Made by a program: the position numbers and the translations under genes
In this document: positions 24,112 to 32,295 of the stretch, one piece after another
Layout: each line of letters opens with the position of its first letter
How positions within the stretch are numbered: position 1 is the first letter of the stretch
Assembly: GCF_029624655.1 (NCBI RefSeq)
Contig: NZ_JARRSA010000024.1
Location: forward strand, 1-59,191
Source: Roseicyclus salinarum
GTDB taxonomy: Bacteria > Pseudomonadota > Alphaproteobacteria > Rhodobacterales > Rhodobacteraceae
Direction: 5' to 3'
DNA length: 59,191 bases
The notes under the pieces: model-generated
What the model saw: the letters and a program-made list of their open reading frames with translations, nothing else
Told to the model about the DNA's origin: nothing
Database searches by the model: none

Positions 24112-25578
24112 CTAGCCCATCGCGGCGAGCGCATGGTTGGTGGCGCGCGCCGCGTCGTAGGCCGGACGAAAGAGCGCATAAAGCGCCTCGGCCCGCTCCT
24201 GCGCCATCGGGTCGGGCCGGTACGTCCTGTCGAAGCGCACCGCCGAGGCGAGGGCCGCGTCGAGGTCGGAATGAAGGCCTGCCGCCACCGCGGCCAGCGC
24301 CGCGGCGCCGAGCGCACCGGGGTCCTTCGCCTCGAGCCGCTGCAGGTCGCGCCCGAGAACGTCGGCCCGGATCTGGTTCCATGTGTCCGAGGCGAACCCG
24401 CCGCCGCCGCAATGCAGAAGACCCGCGCGCGTCCCCGACGACGCGTCGAGCGCCGCGAAGGCCAGCCGGACCGACATCGCCACGCCCTCGAGCACTGCGC
24501 GCGCCATCTCGGCGCGTCCCATGCCCGCGTCGAGCCCGAGGAAGGTGCCCCGCGCCGAGCCGTCCCAGAGCGGCGCGCGCTCGCCCGACAGATGCGGCAG
24601 GAACAGAAGGCCCGGCCCCTCGGGCGCCAGCGCCGCGACCTCGGCCATCAGCGCCTCGGGCGCGGTGTCGAACAGGCGGCAAAGCCACGCCAGCGACGCG
24701 CCGCCCGATTGGGTCGGCGCGGCATGCAGCGTCAGGCCCATGTGCGGCGGGAAGACCAGCGCCCCGTCGGCGGGGCGGACCGTGCCTGAAATGACGCCGG
24801 GGATCTCGCTCGTGCCCGAAAGATACATCGCATCGCCCTCGGCGCGCACCCCGACGCCGAACATGGACGCCCATGCGTCCATCAGCCCCGTGGCCACCGG
24901 CACCGCGCGCGCCGCTCCCGGCAGGACCGTCTCGCCCGCGATCGAGATGGGGTCGCGCAACTCGGGCAGACGGCCCGCGCCGCCCGCGATCCGCGCGAAG
25001 AGGTCGGCCACGAATTCGCCGTCCAGCCCCACCGCGCCGACCTGGCTGACCGGGTCCGACACGAAGACGCCCGTCAGCCGCCCGATCACCCAGTCCTTTG
25101 GCAGAAGCACCAGCGACGTCGCCTGCCAGACCTCGGGCCTCGCGTCCTCCATCCAAGCCATGCGCGCGGCCATGTGGCTGGCGTCCACGCCCATCGGCGC
25201 GCCCCACCAGGCCTGCCGCTCCTGCGCGCCGATCGTGCCGTCGAGCGCGGCGGCGGCGGTTCCGGCGCGGGTGTCCGCCCATGTGATCGCGGGATGCAGG
25301 ACCGCCCCGTCCGCGCCCGCGAAGACATGCGTGTTGACCTGGCTCGTGACGCCCACCGCCTCGATGCGCGGCGTAAGACCCTTCGCCGCGATTTCCTCGA
25401 AGGCCGCGGCGAGGCATGACATCCAGTCCTCGGGATCCTGCTCGACGAAGGCGCCCGCGCGCCGCGTCGGATAGGGGCGCGCGAAGCGATGCCGCTCGCG
25501 GCCCTCCGCATCATAGGCCACGACCTTCACGGCCGTGGTCCCGATGTCGATCCCGAGGATCAGCTGCGCGTCGTCCAT
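24112..25578 (-). CDS. FGGY-family carbohydrate kinase (xylulokinase-like)
   Basis: 488 residues. The N-terminal ATPase motif LILGIDIGTTAVKVVAYD and the FGGY substrate domain (PAITWADTR) are followed by TGLMDAWASMFGVG with the catalytic Asp, and the C-terminal ADP-binding segment LLHCGGGGFASDTWNQIRADVLG. The size and motifs fit xylulokinase or a related ketose/polyol kinase, which would phosphorylate the sugar brought in by the downstream CUT2 importer. ATG 25578 is preferred over GTG 25587 because AAGGGAG lies 8 bases upstream. Substrate specificity is not proven. Confidence 0.87.
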   Translation of the reverse strand: MDDAQLILGIDIGTTAVKVVAYDAEGRERHRFARPYPTRRAGAFVEQDPEDWMSCLAAAFEEIAAKGLTPRIEAVGVTSQVNTHVFAGADGAVLHPAITWADTRAGTAAAALDGTIGAQERQAWWGAPMGVDASHMAARMAWMEDARPEVWQATSLVLLPKDWVIGRLTGVFVSDPVSQVGAVGLDGEFVADLFARIAGGAGRLPELRDPISIAGETVLPGAARAVPVATGLMDAWASMFGVGVRAEGDAMYLSGTSEIPGVISGTVRPADGALVFPPHMGLTLHAAPTQSGGASLAWLCRLFDTAPEALMAEVAALAPEGPGLLFLPHLSGERAPLWDGSARGTFLGLDAGMGRAEMARAVLEGVAMSVRLAFAALDASSGTRAGLLHCGGGGFASDTWNQIRADVLGRDLQRLEAKDPGALGAAALAAVAAGLHSDLDAALASAVRFDRTYRPDPMAQERAEALYALFRPAYDAARATNHALAAMG

Positions 25579-25635
25579 CCCGCTCACTCCCTTGCCGGGC
25601 CAGAGCCTAGACGTCCCGCGCTCCTCCTTCCAGCG

Positions 25636-26742
25636 TCAGAAGCAGGCTTCGAAACTGTCGGCCATTCCGCGGATCAGTGCCGGGTAGAAACCCGGCCCCG
25701 GCGTCAGCTCCGCGCCTACCGGGTCGATCACGCCGATCGTGGCGCCGCTGCCCTCGAAAACCGCGTCGACCATGCCGCGGTTGAACTGCGGCTCGGCGAA
25801 GACGCAGCCCGCGCCCAGTTCTGCCACGAGGTCGCGGATCTCGGCCACGCGCGCGGGCCCGGGTTCGGAGGCGTCCGAAACCGAGATCGCACCAGCCGCC
25901 TCGAGCCCGAAACGGGCCTCGAAATACTGGTAGGCGTCATGGAAGACGATGAAGGGCCGTCCCCGCAGCGGCGCCATCCGCCCCTCGACCTCGGCGATGA
26001 GCGCGTCGATTTCCGCGCGCCCGGCTCTCGCATTGGCGCGATAGGCCGCCGCGTTGCCCGGGTCGAGCTCCGAAAGCGCCTCGGCGATGTCGGCCATCCA
26101 GATCCCGGCGTTCACGGGATCGAGCCAGGCATGGGGATCGATGCCCTCGTGCGCGTGGCCATGCGCGTCGTCATGCGCGTGATCGTCGTGATGGTCGTCG
26201 TGCGCATGCTCGTCGTGGTGCTCGCCGTCCGCATGCTCGTCGTGGTGGTCGTCGTGCGCATGGTCGTCGTGGTGCTCGTCGTGCGCATGGTCGTCGTGGT
26301 GCTCGTCGTCCGCATGGTCGTCGTGATGCTCGTCATGCGCGGGGTCGTCGTGATGGTCGTCGCCGCCATGCTCGTGAGCGCCGAAACGCGCGCCCGTCCG
26401 CGTCTCGCGCCTGATCGCGCCCTCGACCTCGAGAAGCTTCAGGCCGGGCGCGTCGCCCGCGAGCCTGTCGATCGCGTCCGCCATCCATGGCGTCAGCTCC
26501 GGCCCGATCCACACCACGAGATCCGCGGCCTCCAGCGCGCGCGCCTCGGAGGGGCGCAGGGAATGCGCGTGCGGCGACGCGGTGGCCGGCAGCACGAGGT
26601 CGGGCTCGCCCACCCCCTGCATCACGCGCGCGACCAGCGAATGGACCGGCGCGACATCCACGGCGACGCGCGGCACCTCCGCCAGCGCGCCCCCAGCGGC
26701 CACGCTCAACGCCAGCGCCGACACTCCTGCAAATCGCACCAT
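25636..26742 (-). CDS. znuA: Zinc ABC transporter substrate-binding protein ZnuA
   Basis: 368 residues with a signal peptide (MVRFAGVSALALSVAAGG, cleaved near A-L-A). Zinc ligands of cluster A-I binders are visible: His in ATASPHAHSLRPS, His in DPHAWLDP, His in FIVFHDAYQYFE, and an acidic residue late. Between lobes lies a 79-residue His/Asp/Glu-rich loop (26143-26379, 30 His) built from H-D-D-H-x-H-like repeats, longer than the loops usual for ZnuA. ATG 26742 gives an 8-base spacing from AGGAG; ATG 26748 is too close. Divergent from zur-znuCB. Confidence 0.95.
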   Translation of the reverse strand: MVRFAGVSALALSVAAGGALAEVPRVAVDVAPVHSLVARVMQGVGEPDLVLPATASPHAHSLRPSEARALEAADLVVWIGPELTPWMADAIDRLAGDAPGLKLLEVEGAIRRETRTGARFGAHEHGGDDHHDDPAHDEHHDDHADDEHHDDHAHDEHHDDHAHDDHHDEHADGEHHDEHAHDDHHDDHAHDDAHGHAHEGIDPHAWLDPVNAGIWMADIAEALSELDPGNAAAYRANARAGRAEIDALIAEVEGRMAPLRGRPFIVFHDAYQYFEARFGLEAAGAISVSDASEPGPARVAEIRDLVAELGAGCVFAEPQFNRGMVDAVFEGSGATIGVIDPVGAELTPGPGFYPALIRGMADSFEACF

Positions 26743-26760
26743 TTCCATGTCTCCTGATGT

Positions 26761-26809
26761 GATGTTATAACTTCGCATGGGTTGATACTTGTGATGACAT
26801 AACATATCA
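26761..26809. promoter_or_regulatory. Zur-box-like sites in divergent znuA / zur promoter
   Basis: Two A/T-rich TGTTAT-type sites face each other: GATGTTATAAC at 26761-26771, containing the perfect palindrome GTTATAAC, and ATAACATATC at 26800-26809. They lie in the 93-base gap between the divergent genes and resemble alphaproteobacterial Zur boxes. Zn-loaded Zur would repress both directions. Confidence 0.72.
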
Positions 26810-26835
26810 AGCCCCCACGACACGGCAGGATCCCC

Positions 26836-27321
26836 ATGCAGACGATCGGCTTCGCCCGGCACGACCACCAGCATTGCATCGCCTCGACCATCGAGGCGGC
26901 GGCGACGCGCTGCGCGGCCGAGGGGCTTCAGTTCACGCCCGTCCGGCGCCGCGTCCTCGAGATCCTGCTGGAGCGGCACCGCGCCATGGGCGCCTACGAC
27001 ATCCTCGAGATCCTGCGCGACGAGGGCATGGGCGCGCAGCCGCCCGTCGCCTACCGCGCCCTCGATTTCCTGATCGCGCATGGCTTCGCGCACCGGATCG
27101 AACTTCTGAACGCCTTCATCGCCTGCCATCATCCCGACGAGCGCCATACCCCCGCCTTCCTGATCTGCAGGGCGTGCAACGCCGTCGCCGAAGCGCCGTC
27201 GGGCCCCTCCCGCGAGGGGCTGAACGCGACCGCGGCCGCGGCGGGCTTCACCGTCGAGCGCAGCGTCGTCGAGGCGACGGGTCTCTGCCCGAACTGCGCC
27301 GACGAAGGCCGGCGGACATGA
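26836..27321 (+). CDS. zur: Fur-family zinc regulator Zur
   Basis: 161 residues of the Fur family. The winged-helix domain covers LQFTPVRRRVLEILLERHRAMGAYDILEIL and VAYRALDFLIAHGFAHRIE. The metal-binding domain has HHPDERH, CRAC and CPNC, giving two C-x-x-C pairs for structural zinc plus the regulatory His set. Genetic linkage to znuA and znuCB makes Zur the specific call over Fur or Mur. The stop overlaps the znuC ATG (ATGA). Confidence 0.95.
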   Translation: MQTIGFARHDHQHCIASTIEAAATRCAAEGLQFTPVRRRVLEILLERHRAMGAYDILEILRDEGMGAQPPVAYRALDFLIAHGFAHRIELLNAFIACHHPDERHTPAFLICRACNAVAEAPSGPSREGLNATAAAAGFTVERSVVEATGLCPNCADEGRRT

Positions 27322-28100
27322 ACGGGGCCGGCGCGGGGCGCCTGATCGAGGCGCGCGGCCTTGCCGTCGGATATGGCGCCGAGCCTGTCCTGAGCGGTGT
27401 CGATTTCCACGTCGACCGGGGCGAGATCGTCACCATCGTCGGGCCCAACGGGTCGGGCAAGTCGACGCTGCTGCGCGCGCTGATCGGGGCGGTGACGCCA
27501 TCGGCCGGCCGGATCGAGCGCGCGCGCGGCACGCGGATCGGTTATGTGCCGCAACGGCTTCATATCGATCCCACCCTGCCGCTGACTGTGCGCCGCTTTC
27601 TCGATCTGCCAGTCCGCGTGTCCGCCGACGAGACCGCCCGCGCGCTCGACGCCTCGGGCGCAGGCGACGTGCGGGACCGGCAGATGAGCGCCCTGTCCGG
27701 CGGCCAGCTGCAGCGCGTGCTTCTGGCCCGCGCGCTTCTCTGCCAGCCGGACGTCCTGATCCTGGACGAGCCGACACAGGGCCTCGACCAGCCCGGCTCG
27801 GCCGCCTTCTACCGCCAGATCGAGGCCGTGCGCGCCCGGCTCGGCTGCGCCATCGTCATGGTCAGCCACGAGTTGCACGTCGTCATGGCCGCCTCGGACC
27901 GCGTGGTCTGCCTCAACGGACATGTCTGCTGCGAAGGGCACCCCGAGCATGTCGCCTCGGCGCCCGAATACCGCGCGCTCTTCGGCACCGGCACCGGCGG
28001 CGCGCTGGCGCTCTACCGGCATGAGCACAGCCACGCCCACGATCATTCAGCCACCGCGACGGCGCTTGACGCGCAAGTCGAAGATAATGGCGTAAGCTGA
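27318..28100 (+). CDS. znuC: Zinc ABC transporter ATP-binding protein ZnuC
   Basis: 260 residues. Walker A is GPNGSGKST, signature LSGGQLQRVLLARA, Walker B VLILDEPTQGLD, and the H-loop is VSHELHVVM. The C-terminal extension is rich in His (RHEHSHAHDH), consistent with zinc handling. It is the cytoplasmic ATPase of the ZnuABC importer. Start ATG 27318 overlaps the zur stop; its own stop overlaps the znuB start. Confidence 0.95.
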   Translation: MNGAGAGRLIEARGLAVGYGAEPVLSGVDFHVDRGEIVTIVGPNGSGKSTLLRALIGAVTPSAGRIERARGTRIGYVPQRLHIDPTLPLTVRRFLDLPVRVSADETARALDASGAGDVRDRQMSALSGGQLQRVLLARALLCQPDVLILDEPTQGLDQPGSAAFYRQIEAVRARLGCAIVMVSHELHVVMAASDRVVCLNGHVCCEGHPEHVASAPEYRALFGTGTGGALALYRHEHSHAHDHSATATALDAQVEDNGVS

Positions 28101-28900
28101 TGGAATTGCTAGATAGCTTCCTTGTCCGCGCAACGCTTGCCGCGGTCGGCGTCGCGATGGCCGCAGCCCCCTTGGGGGCCTTCGTGGTGTGGCGGCGGAT
28201 GGCCTATTTCGGCGATGCCACGGCCCATGCGGCAATCATGGGCGTGGCCCTGTCGCTTGGCTTCGGCATCTCGATCTTCGCCGGCGCGCTGGTGATGGCG
28301 CTCTTGATGGCCACAGCCGTCTCCGCGCTCACCGGCCGCGGATACGCCGTGGACACGATCCTTGGCGTGCTGGCGCATTCGGCCCTTGCCGTGGGCCTCG
28401 TGGCGGTCAGCCTCCTTCCGGGAGTCCGGGTGGACCTGTCCGCCTATCTTTTCGGGGACATCCTGGCCGTCGGGCGCACGGATCTGGGGGTGATCTGGGC
28501 CGGCGCGCTGCTGGTGCTCGGCCTGCTCTGGGCGCGGTGGTCGGCGCTTCTGACGGCCACGCTGTCGCCGGAACTGGCCTGGGCGGCGGGGCTCGATCCC
28601 CGGCGCGAGCAATACGTCCTGACGCTTGCGCTGGCGGTCGTGGTCGCCGTCGCGATCAAGGTGGTGGGCGTCCTTCTCATCGCGGCGCTCCTGATCATTC
28701 CCGCCGCGGCGGCGCGGCCCTTCGCGCGGACGCCCGAGGGCATGGCGATGATCGGCGCGGCCCTCGGCGCGGTGTCCGCACTCGGCGGGATGGCCGCCGC
28801 TTGGCAGTTCGACACGCCGGCAGGCCCCACGATCGTGTGCTGCGCCGCCCTCGTCTTCGCAGTCTCGAACATGATGAAGCTTGTGACGGCAAGGTCCTGA
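28100..28900 (+). CDS. znuB: Zinc ABC transporter permease ZnuB
   Basis: 266 residues with seven to eight hydrophobic helices, beginning LDSFLVRATLAAVGVAMAAAPLGAFVVWRRMAYFGDATAHAAIMGVALS. The FGDATAHAA segment is the conserved family loop of metal ABC-3 permeases (F-G-D-x-x-x-H). It forms the membrane channel of ZnuABC with the preceding ATPase. The start ATG shares its A with the znuC stop. It ends 175 bases before the convergent AlkZ-like gene. Confidence 0.95.
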   Translation: MELLDSFLVRATLAAVGVAMAAAPLGAFVVWRRMAYFGDATAHAAIMGVALSLGFGISIFAGALVMALLMATAVSALTGRGYAVDTILGVLAHSALAVGLVAVSLLPGVRVDLSAYLFGDILAVGRTDLGVIWAGALLVLGLLWARWSALLTATLSPELAWAAGLDPRREQYVLTLALAVVVAVAIKVVGVLLIAALLIIPAAAARPFARTPEGMAMIGAALGAVSALGGMAAAWQFDTPAGPTIVCCAALVFAVSNMMKLVTARS

Positions 28901-29075
28901 TTTTAAAAGAGAGTGACAGCGCCACGCCAATGCGCGCGCTCCATCCACAGGTCGGCTGCCCCAGCCCGCCAAGGGCGCTGCTGACGGCAGACTGCCCGAT
29001 GGCGCTAAGATCCCACATACCTTTGAAACGAAACGGTTTCCTGAATTATCCACATGGGGATAACGGGGTCCCGTT
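28901..29075. other. Convergent intergenic region with DnaA-box pair and palindromes
   Basis: No gene was seen in these 175 bases. TTATCCACA (29046-29054) is an exact DnaA-box consensus, immediately followed by TGGGGATAA (29055-29063), a one-mismatch box on the other strand, together forming an 18-base near-palindrome. Nearby are GAAACGGTTTC (29030-29040) and AACGGG-GT-CCCGTT (29062-29075). Such clustering is unusual between two convergent genes. Confidence 0.65.
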
Positions 29076-30287
29076 TCATTTAGGGCCCCGGATCCAGTCC
29101 GTCTCGAAGACGACGTCGGCGCAGCCCGCGAAACGCGCCGCGCGCTCGATCTCGGCCACGAGACGGGCCACGCGGCCCTTGCCCATCCGCACGCCGCGCT
29201 CGGGCCAGAACGCCCGGACAGCGAGCCGCTCGCGCCCCTCCCTTGCGGCCATGTCGATGCGCCCCGCGAGCCGGTCCCCCTCGAGCACGGGAAAGACGTA
29301 GTAGCCGTATTCGCGTTGCGCCTCGGGCACGAAGATCTCGATCCGGTAGCGGAACCCGAACAGCCGCTCGGCGCGGTTGCGGTCCCTCAGTGCGGGGTCG
29401 AAGGGGCTGAGGACGCGGAGGCGCGCGGGCGGCGGCGGAACCGTGTCGAGGCAGGCGAGCGCCTCGGGCCGCATCACCGACCGGCGCGTGCGGCCGTCCG
29501 CGCCCTCGACCAGCACCTCCACGAGCCGCCCGTCACGCAGCGCGGAGGCGACCCAGGTCTTCGCCTCGTCCGGTCTCACGAGGTCCCAGAACGCCGCAAG
29601 CTCTCCCGATGTGGCGAAGCCCAACCGCTCCAGCGCGGCGCGGCAGGCCCAGTCCACCGTCTCCTCGGGATCAGGGTGGCGGGCGTTCAGCCACTCGGGC
29701 GGGATCACGCGTTCGCAAAGGTCGTAGACCTTGCGGAACCCCTCGCGCCGCGTCACCGCCAGCTCGCCAGAGCGCCAAAGGTATTCCAGCGCGGTCTTCG
29801 AGGGATGCCAGTCCCACCAGCCCGTCGACTTCGACGCCCGTTCGCCCGCGAAATCGGCGCTCGAAACCGGCCCCGTCTCGGCCACGTGGGCCAGCACGCG
29901 GTCCAGCTCGCCATGGAACTCGGGCCCGTGCCAGTTGCGCCACCGCGCGTGCAGGCGGTCGCGGTCGCGCGCGAAGCGCAGGCGCCAACGGGGAAAGAAC
30001 TCCACCGGGATGATCGCGGCGTCATGGGTCCAGTGCTCGAACGTGGACCGCTTGGCGTCGTTGAGCCAGCGCAGCGAGGCCGGCCGATACGCCCTTCTGC
30101 GCGACCACAGGATCATGTCGTGGGCGCGCGCGAGCGTGTTGACGCTGTCGACCTGCACGAAGCCGAGCCGCCCGACAAGTGCGGCGAGGGCCGCCCCGGC
30201 GGCCGGTCCCGCCGGCGCCTCGGCCAGCGCGTGCCGGTCGAGAAACAGCCGCCGTGCGGCCGCGTTGCCGATCACGGGAAGGGTCAC
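29076..30287 (-). CDS. AlkZ/YcaQ-like winged-helix DNA glycosylase
   Basis: 403 residues. The catalytic QxD motif of the AlkZ (HTH_42) family is present in GFVQVDSVNTLARAHDMILWSR, then AFFPRW-type and WHPSKTALEYLWRSGEL segments of tandem winged-helix domains, and the C-terminal FRYRIEIFVPEAQREYGYYVFPVLEGDRLAGRID stretch. AlkZ unhooks DNA interstrand crosslinks; YcaQ-type members repair bulky N7 adducts. Start GTG 30287 is the first plausible one, 10 bases after the upstream ligase stop. A single enzyme role in DNA repair is likely, substrate range unknown. Confidence 0.87.
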   Translation of the reverse strand: MTLPVIGNAAARRLFLDRHALAEAPAGPAAGAALAALVGRLGFVQVDSVNTLARAHDMILWSRRRAYRPASLRWLNDAKRSTFEHWTHDAAIIPVEFFPRWRLRFARDRDRLHARWRNWHGPEFHGELDRVLAHVAETGPVSSADFAGERASKSTGWWDWHPSKTALEYLWRSGELAVTRREGFRKVYDLCERVIPPEWLNARHPDPEETVDWACRAALERLGFATSGELAAFWDLVRPDEAKTWVASALRDGRLVEVLVEGADGRTRRSVMRPEALACLDTVPPPPARLRVLSPFDPALRDRNRAERLFGFRYRIEIFVPEAQREYGYYVFPVLEGDRLAGRIDMAAREGRERLAVRAFWPERGVRMGKGRVARLVAEIERAARFAGCADVVFETDWIRGPK

Positions 30288-30297
30288 GGCGGCCGCC

Positions 30298-32190
30298 CTA
30301 CGGGTCGCGCCAGGCCCAGGGCCGGGTATACTGGCCGAGCACGCTGTTGACCTGCGCGTCGTCCGCCTCGCCCATGCGCTTGATGACCGCGACGAGCCCG
30401 AGGCGCCGGTCCTCGCGCACCTCGGCCACCCGGGCGGGCACGCCGGCCTCCGCCAGGGCCGTGTCGTAGACCCGCGTGATGGCAAGCTTGCGCAAGGCGG
30501 GCTTGAACACCTTGCCGACGGCGGTGGTGGGCATTTCGGGCAGGATCTCCAGATGCTTGGGCACCGCCGCGCGCTCATGAACATGCTCGCGGCACCAATC
30601 CATGAGCTCCTCTACCTCGACATGCGCTCCGTCCACCAACTCGACGTAAACGCACGGCAATTCGCCCGCGAAGGCGTCGGGCTGGCCGATCGCCCCGGCA
30701 ATGGCGACGGCAGGGTGCCCGGCCAGCGCCTCCTCGATCTCGGCGGGGTCGATGTTGTGGCCGCCGCGGATGATCAGGTCCTTCGCGCGGCCGGTGATCC
30801 AGAGGTAGCCGTCGGCGTCGATCCGGCCGAGGTCGCCGGTGCGAAGGAAGCGGCCGAAATGATAGAGATCGACGTTCTTGCGCTGCTCGGTATAGGTCGC
30901 GCCCTCAAGCACGCCGGGGTTGTCGACGCAGATCTCGCCCACCTCGTCGGTCTCGCAGTCGATGACGCCCTCGGGCGTCTGCTTGAGGATGCGCACCCTG
31001 CAATGCGGGAACGGGATCCCGACCGAGCCGATCTTCTTCTCGCCGTCCACGGGGTTGCACGAGACAAGGCAGGTCGCCTCGGTCAGGCCGTAGCCCTCGA
31101 TGAGCGTCACGCCCGTCGCGCGTTCGAAGCGGTTGAACAATTCGACCGGAAGCGGCGCCGAGCCCGAGAACGCCGTCTTGACCGAGGAGACGTCCGCATC
31201 GACGGGCCGCTGCATCATCGCGGCGATCGCCGTGGGCACGGTGATGATGAAGGTGACGCCCCAGCGCTCCACCAGCTTCCAGAAATTGTCGAAAACGCCC
31301 TCGCCCCGGTAGCCCTGCGGCGTGGGCAGGATGATGTGCCCGCCCGACGTCACCATCGCCATCAGGATCACGTGGCAGGCGAAGACGTGGAACAGCGGCA
31401 GGGGGCAGATCACGTTGTCGTTCTCGCTGAACAGGATCGTGTGGCCGATCCAGCCGTTGTAGATCATGCCCGAATAGGTGTGCTGCGCGACCTTGGGCAT
31501 GCCCGTGGTGCCGCCGGTATGGAAGAAGGCCGCCACGCGGTCGGTCGTGCCGGCCTCGAAGGTCAGCCGGTCGCGGGGGTGCCTCGCCGCCTCGGCCTGC
31601 CAGTCGACCACCTTCGCCTTGTGGCCGGTAGGGTTCCTTGGACGAATGAACGGGACGATAAGCTTCCTGATCCCTGTCATGTAGCGCAGCAGGTCCACCT
31701 CGATCACCACCTGCACGCCGGGCGCGTTGCGCACCGCCTCGGCCATCTTGCCTGCCACGTCGGACCGGGGGAATTCCTTGAGCGTCACGACGACCTTGGC
31801 ATCCGTCTCGCGGAGGATGGCGGCGATCTGCTCGGGCTCCAGCAGCGGATTGATCGGGTTCACGACCCCCGCCACCGCACCGCCGAGGATGGTCACCGCG
31901 GCCTCGGTACAGTTCGGCAGCACCATGGCGACGGTGTCGGTCTCCTTCACGCCGAGCGCGCGGAACATGTTGGCGGCCTGCGTGACGCGGGCGTGCATCT
32001 CGGACCAGGTCAGCGTCTCGGCCTTGTCCTTCGGGCCCGAGAACATCTGGAACGACAGCGCGTTGCGCGCGCCATGCCTGCGGGCCGTGTCGCCGAGAAG
32101 CTCGTAGAGCGTCGTCGCGCCCCGGCTCTCGGGCCAGGGATGCTCGGCCTCGAGCGCGGCGACGTCGTCGCGATTGGCAAATCTCGCCAT
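30298..32190 (-). CDS. AMP-forming acyl-CoA synthetase
   Basis: 630 residues of the ANL superfamily. The ATP-binding loop reads FFHTGGTTGMPKVAQ, followed by YGLTEATCLVS, the hinge GDLGRIDADGYLWITGRAKDLIIRGGHNI, and the catalytic lysine in PTTAVGKVFKP near the C-terminus. This identifies a long-chain-type acid:CoA ligase activating a carboxylate to its acyl-adenylate and thioester. It has a GGGAGAGG ribosome site. It sits upstream of the AlkZ-like gene and downstream of an ABC exporter; the acid substrate is not evident. Confidence 0.93.
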   Translation of the reverse strand: MARFANRDDVAALEAEHPWPESRGATTLYELLGDTARRHGARNALSFQMFSGPKDKAETLTWSEMHARVTQAANMFRALGVKETDTVAMVLPNCTEAAVTILGGAVAGVVNPINPLLEPEQIAAILRETDAKVVVTLKEFPRSDVAGKMAEAVRNAPGVQVVIEVDLLRYMTGIRKLIVPFIRPRNPTGHKAKVVDWQAEAARHPRDRLTFEAGTTDRVAAFFHTGGTTGMPKVAQHTYSGMIYNGWIGHTILFSENDNVICPLPLFHVFACHVILMAMVTSGGHIILPTPQGYRGEGVFDNFWKLVERWGVTFIITVPTAIAAMMQRPVDADVSSVKTAFSGSAPLPVELFNRFERATGVTLIEGYGLTEATCLVSCNPVDGEKKIGSVGIPFPHCRVRILKQTPEGVIDCETDEVGEICVDNPGVLEGATYTEQRKNVDLYHFGRFLRTGDLGRIDADGYLWITGRAKDLIIRGGHNIDPAEIEEALAGHPAVAIAGAIGQPDAFAGELPCVYVELVDGAHVEVEELMDWCREHVHERAAVPKHLEILPEMPTTAVGKVFKPALRKLAITRVYDTALAEAGVPARVAEVREDRRLGLVAVIKRMGEADDAQVNSVLGQYTRPWAWRDP

Positions 32191-32295
32191 GGCGTCCTCC
32201 CTCTCCCGCCGCGCGGCCCTCGCCCTTCGAGGCACAGGCCGGCGCGCGGTCCAGCATGAGAGCAAGTGCCGCGCCGCGCAAGGCGGCGCGCAGGA

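Noticed and set aside
21543-24794. 1083-residue plus-strand open frame
   Set aside because: It lies antisense to the ribose-type ABC genes, is Arg/His/Ala-rich low-complexity sequence and matches no domain; it is a GC-skew artefact.
26143-26379. CRISPR-like or minisatellite array
   Set aside because: The repeats are in frame in ZnuA and encode the His/Asp-rich loop; unit length and spacing are irregular with no unique spacers.
29046-29063. Replication origin
   Set aside because: Only two DnaA boxes, no AT-rich unwinding region and no rep, par or dnaA gene nearby.
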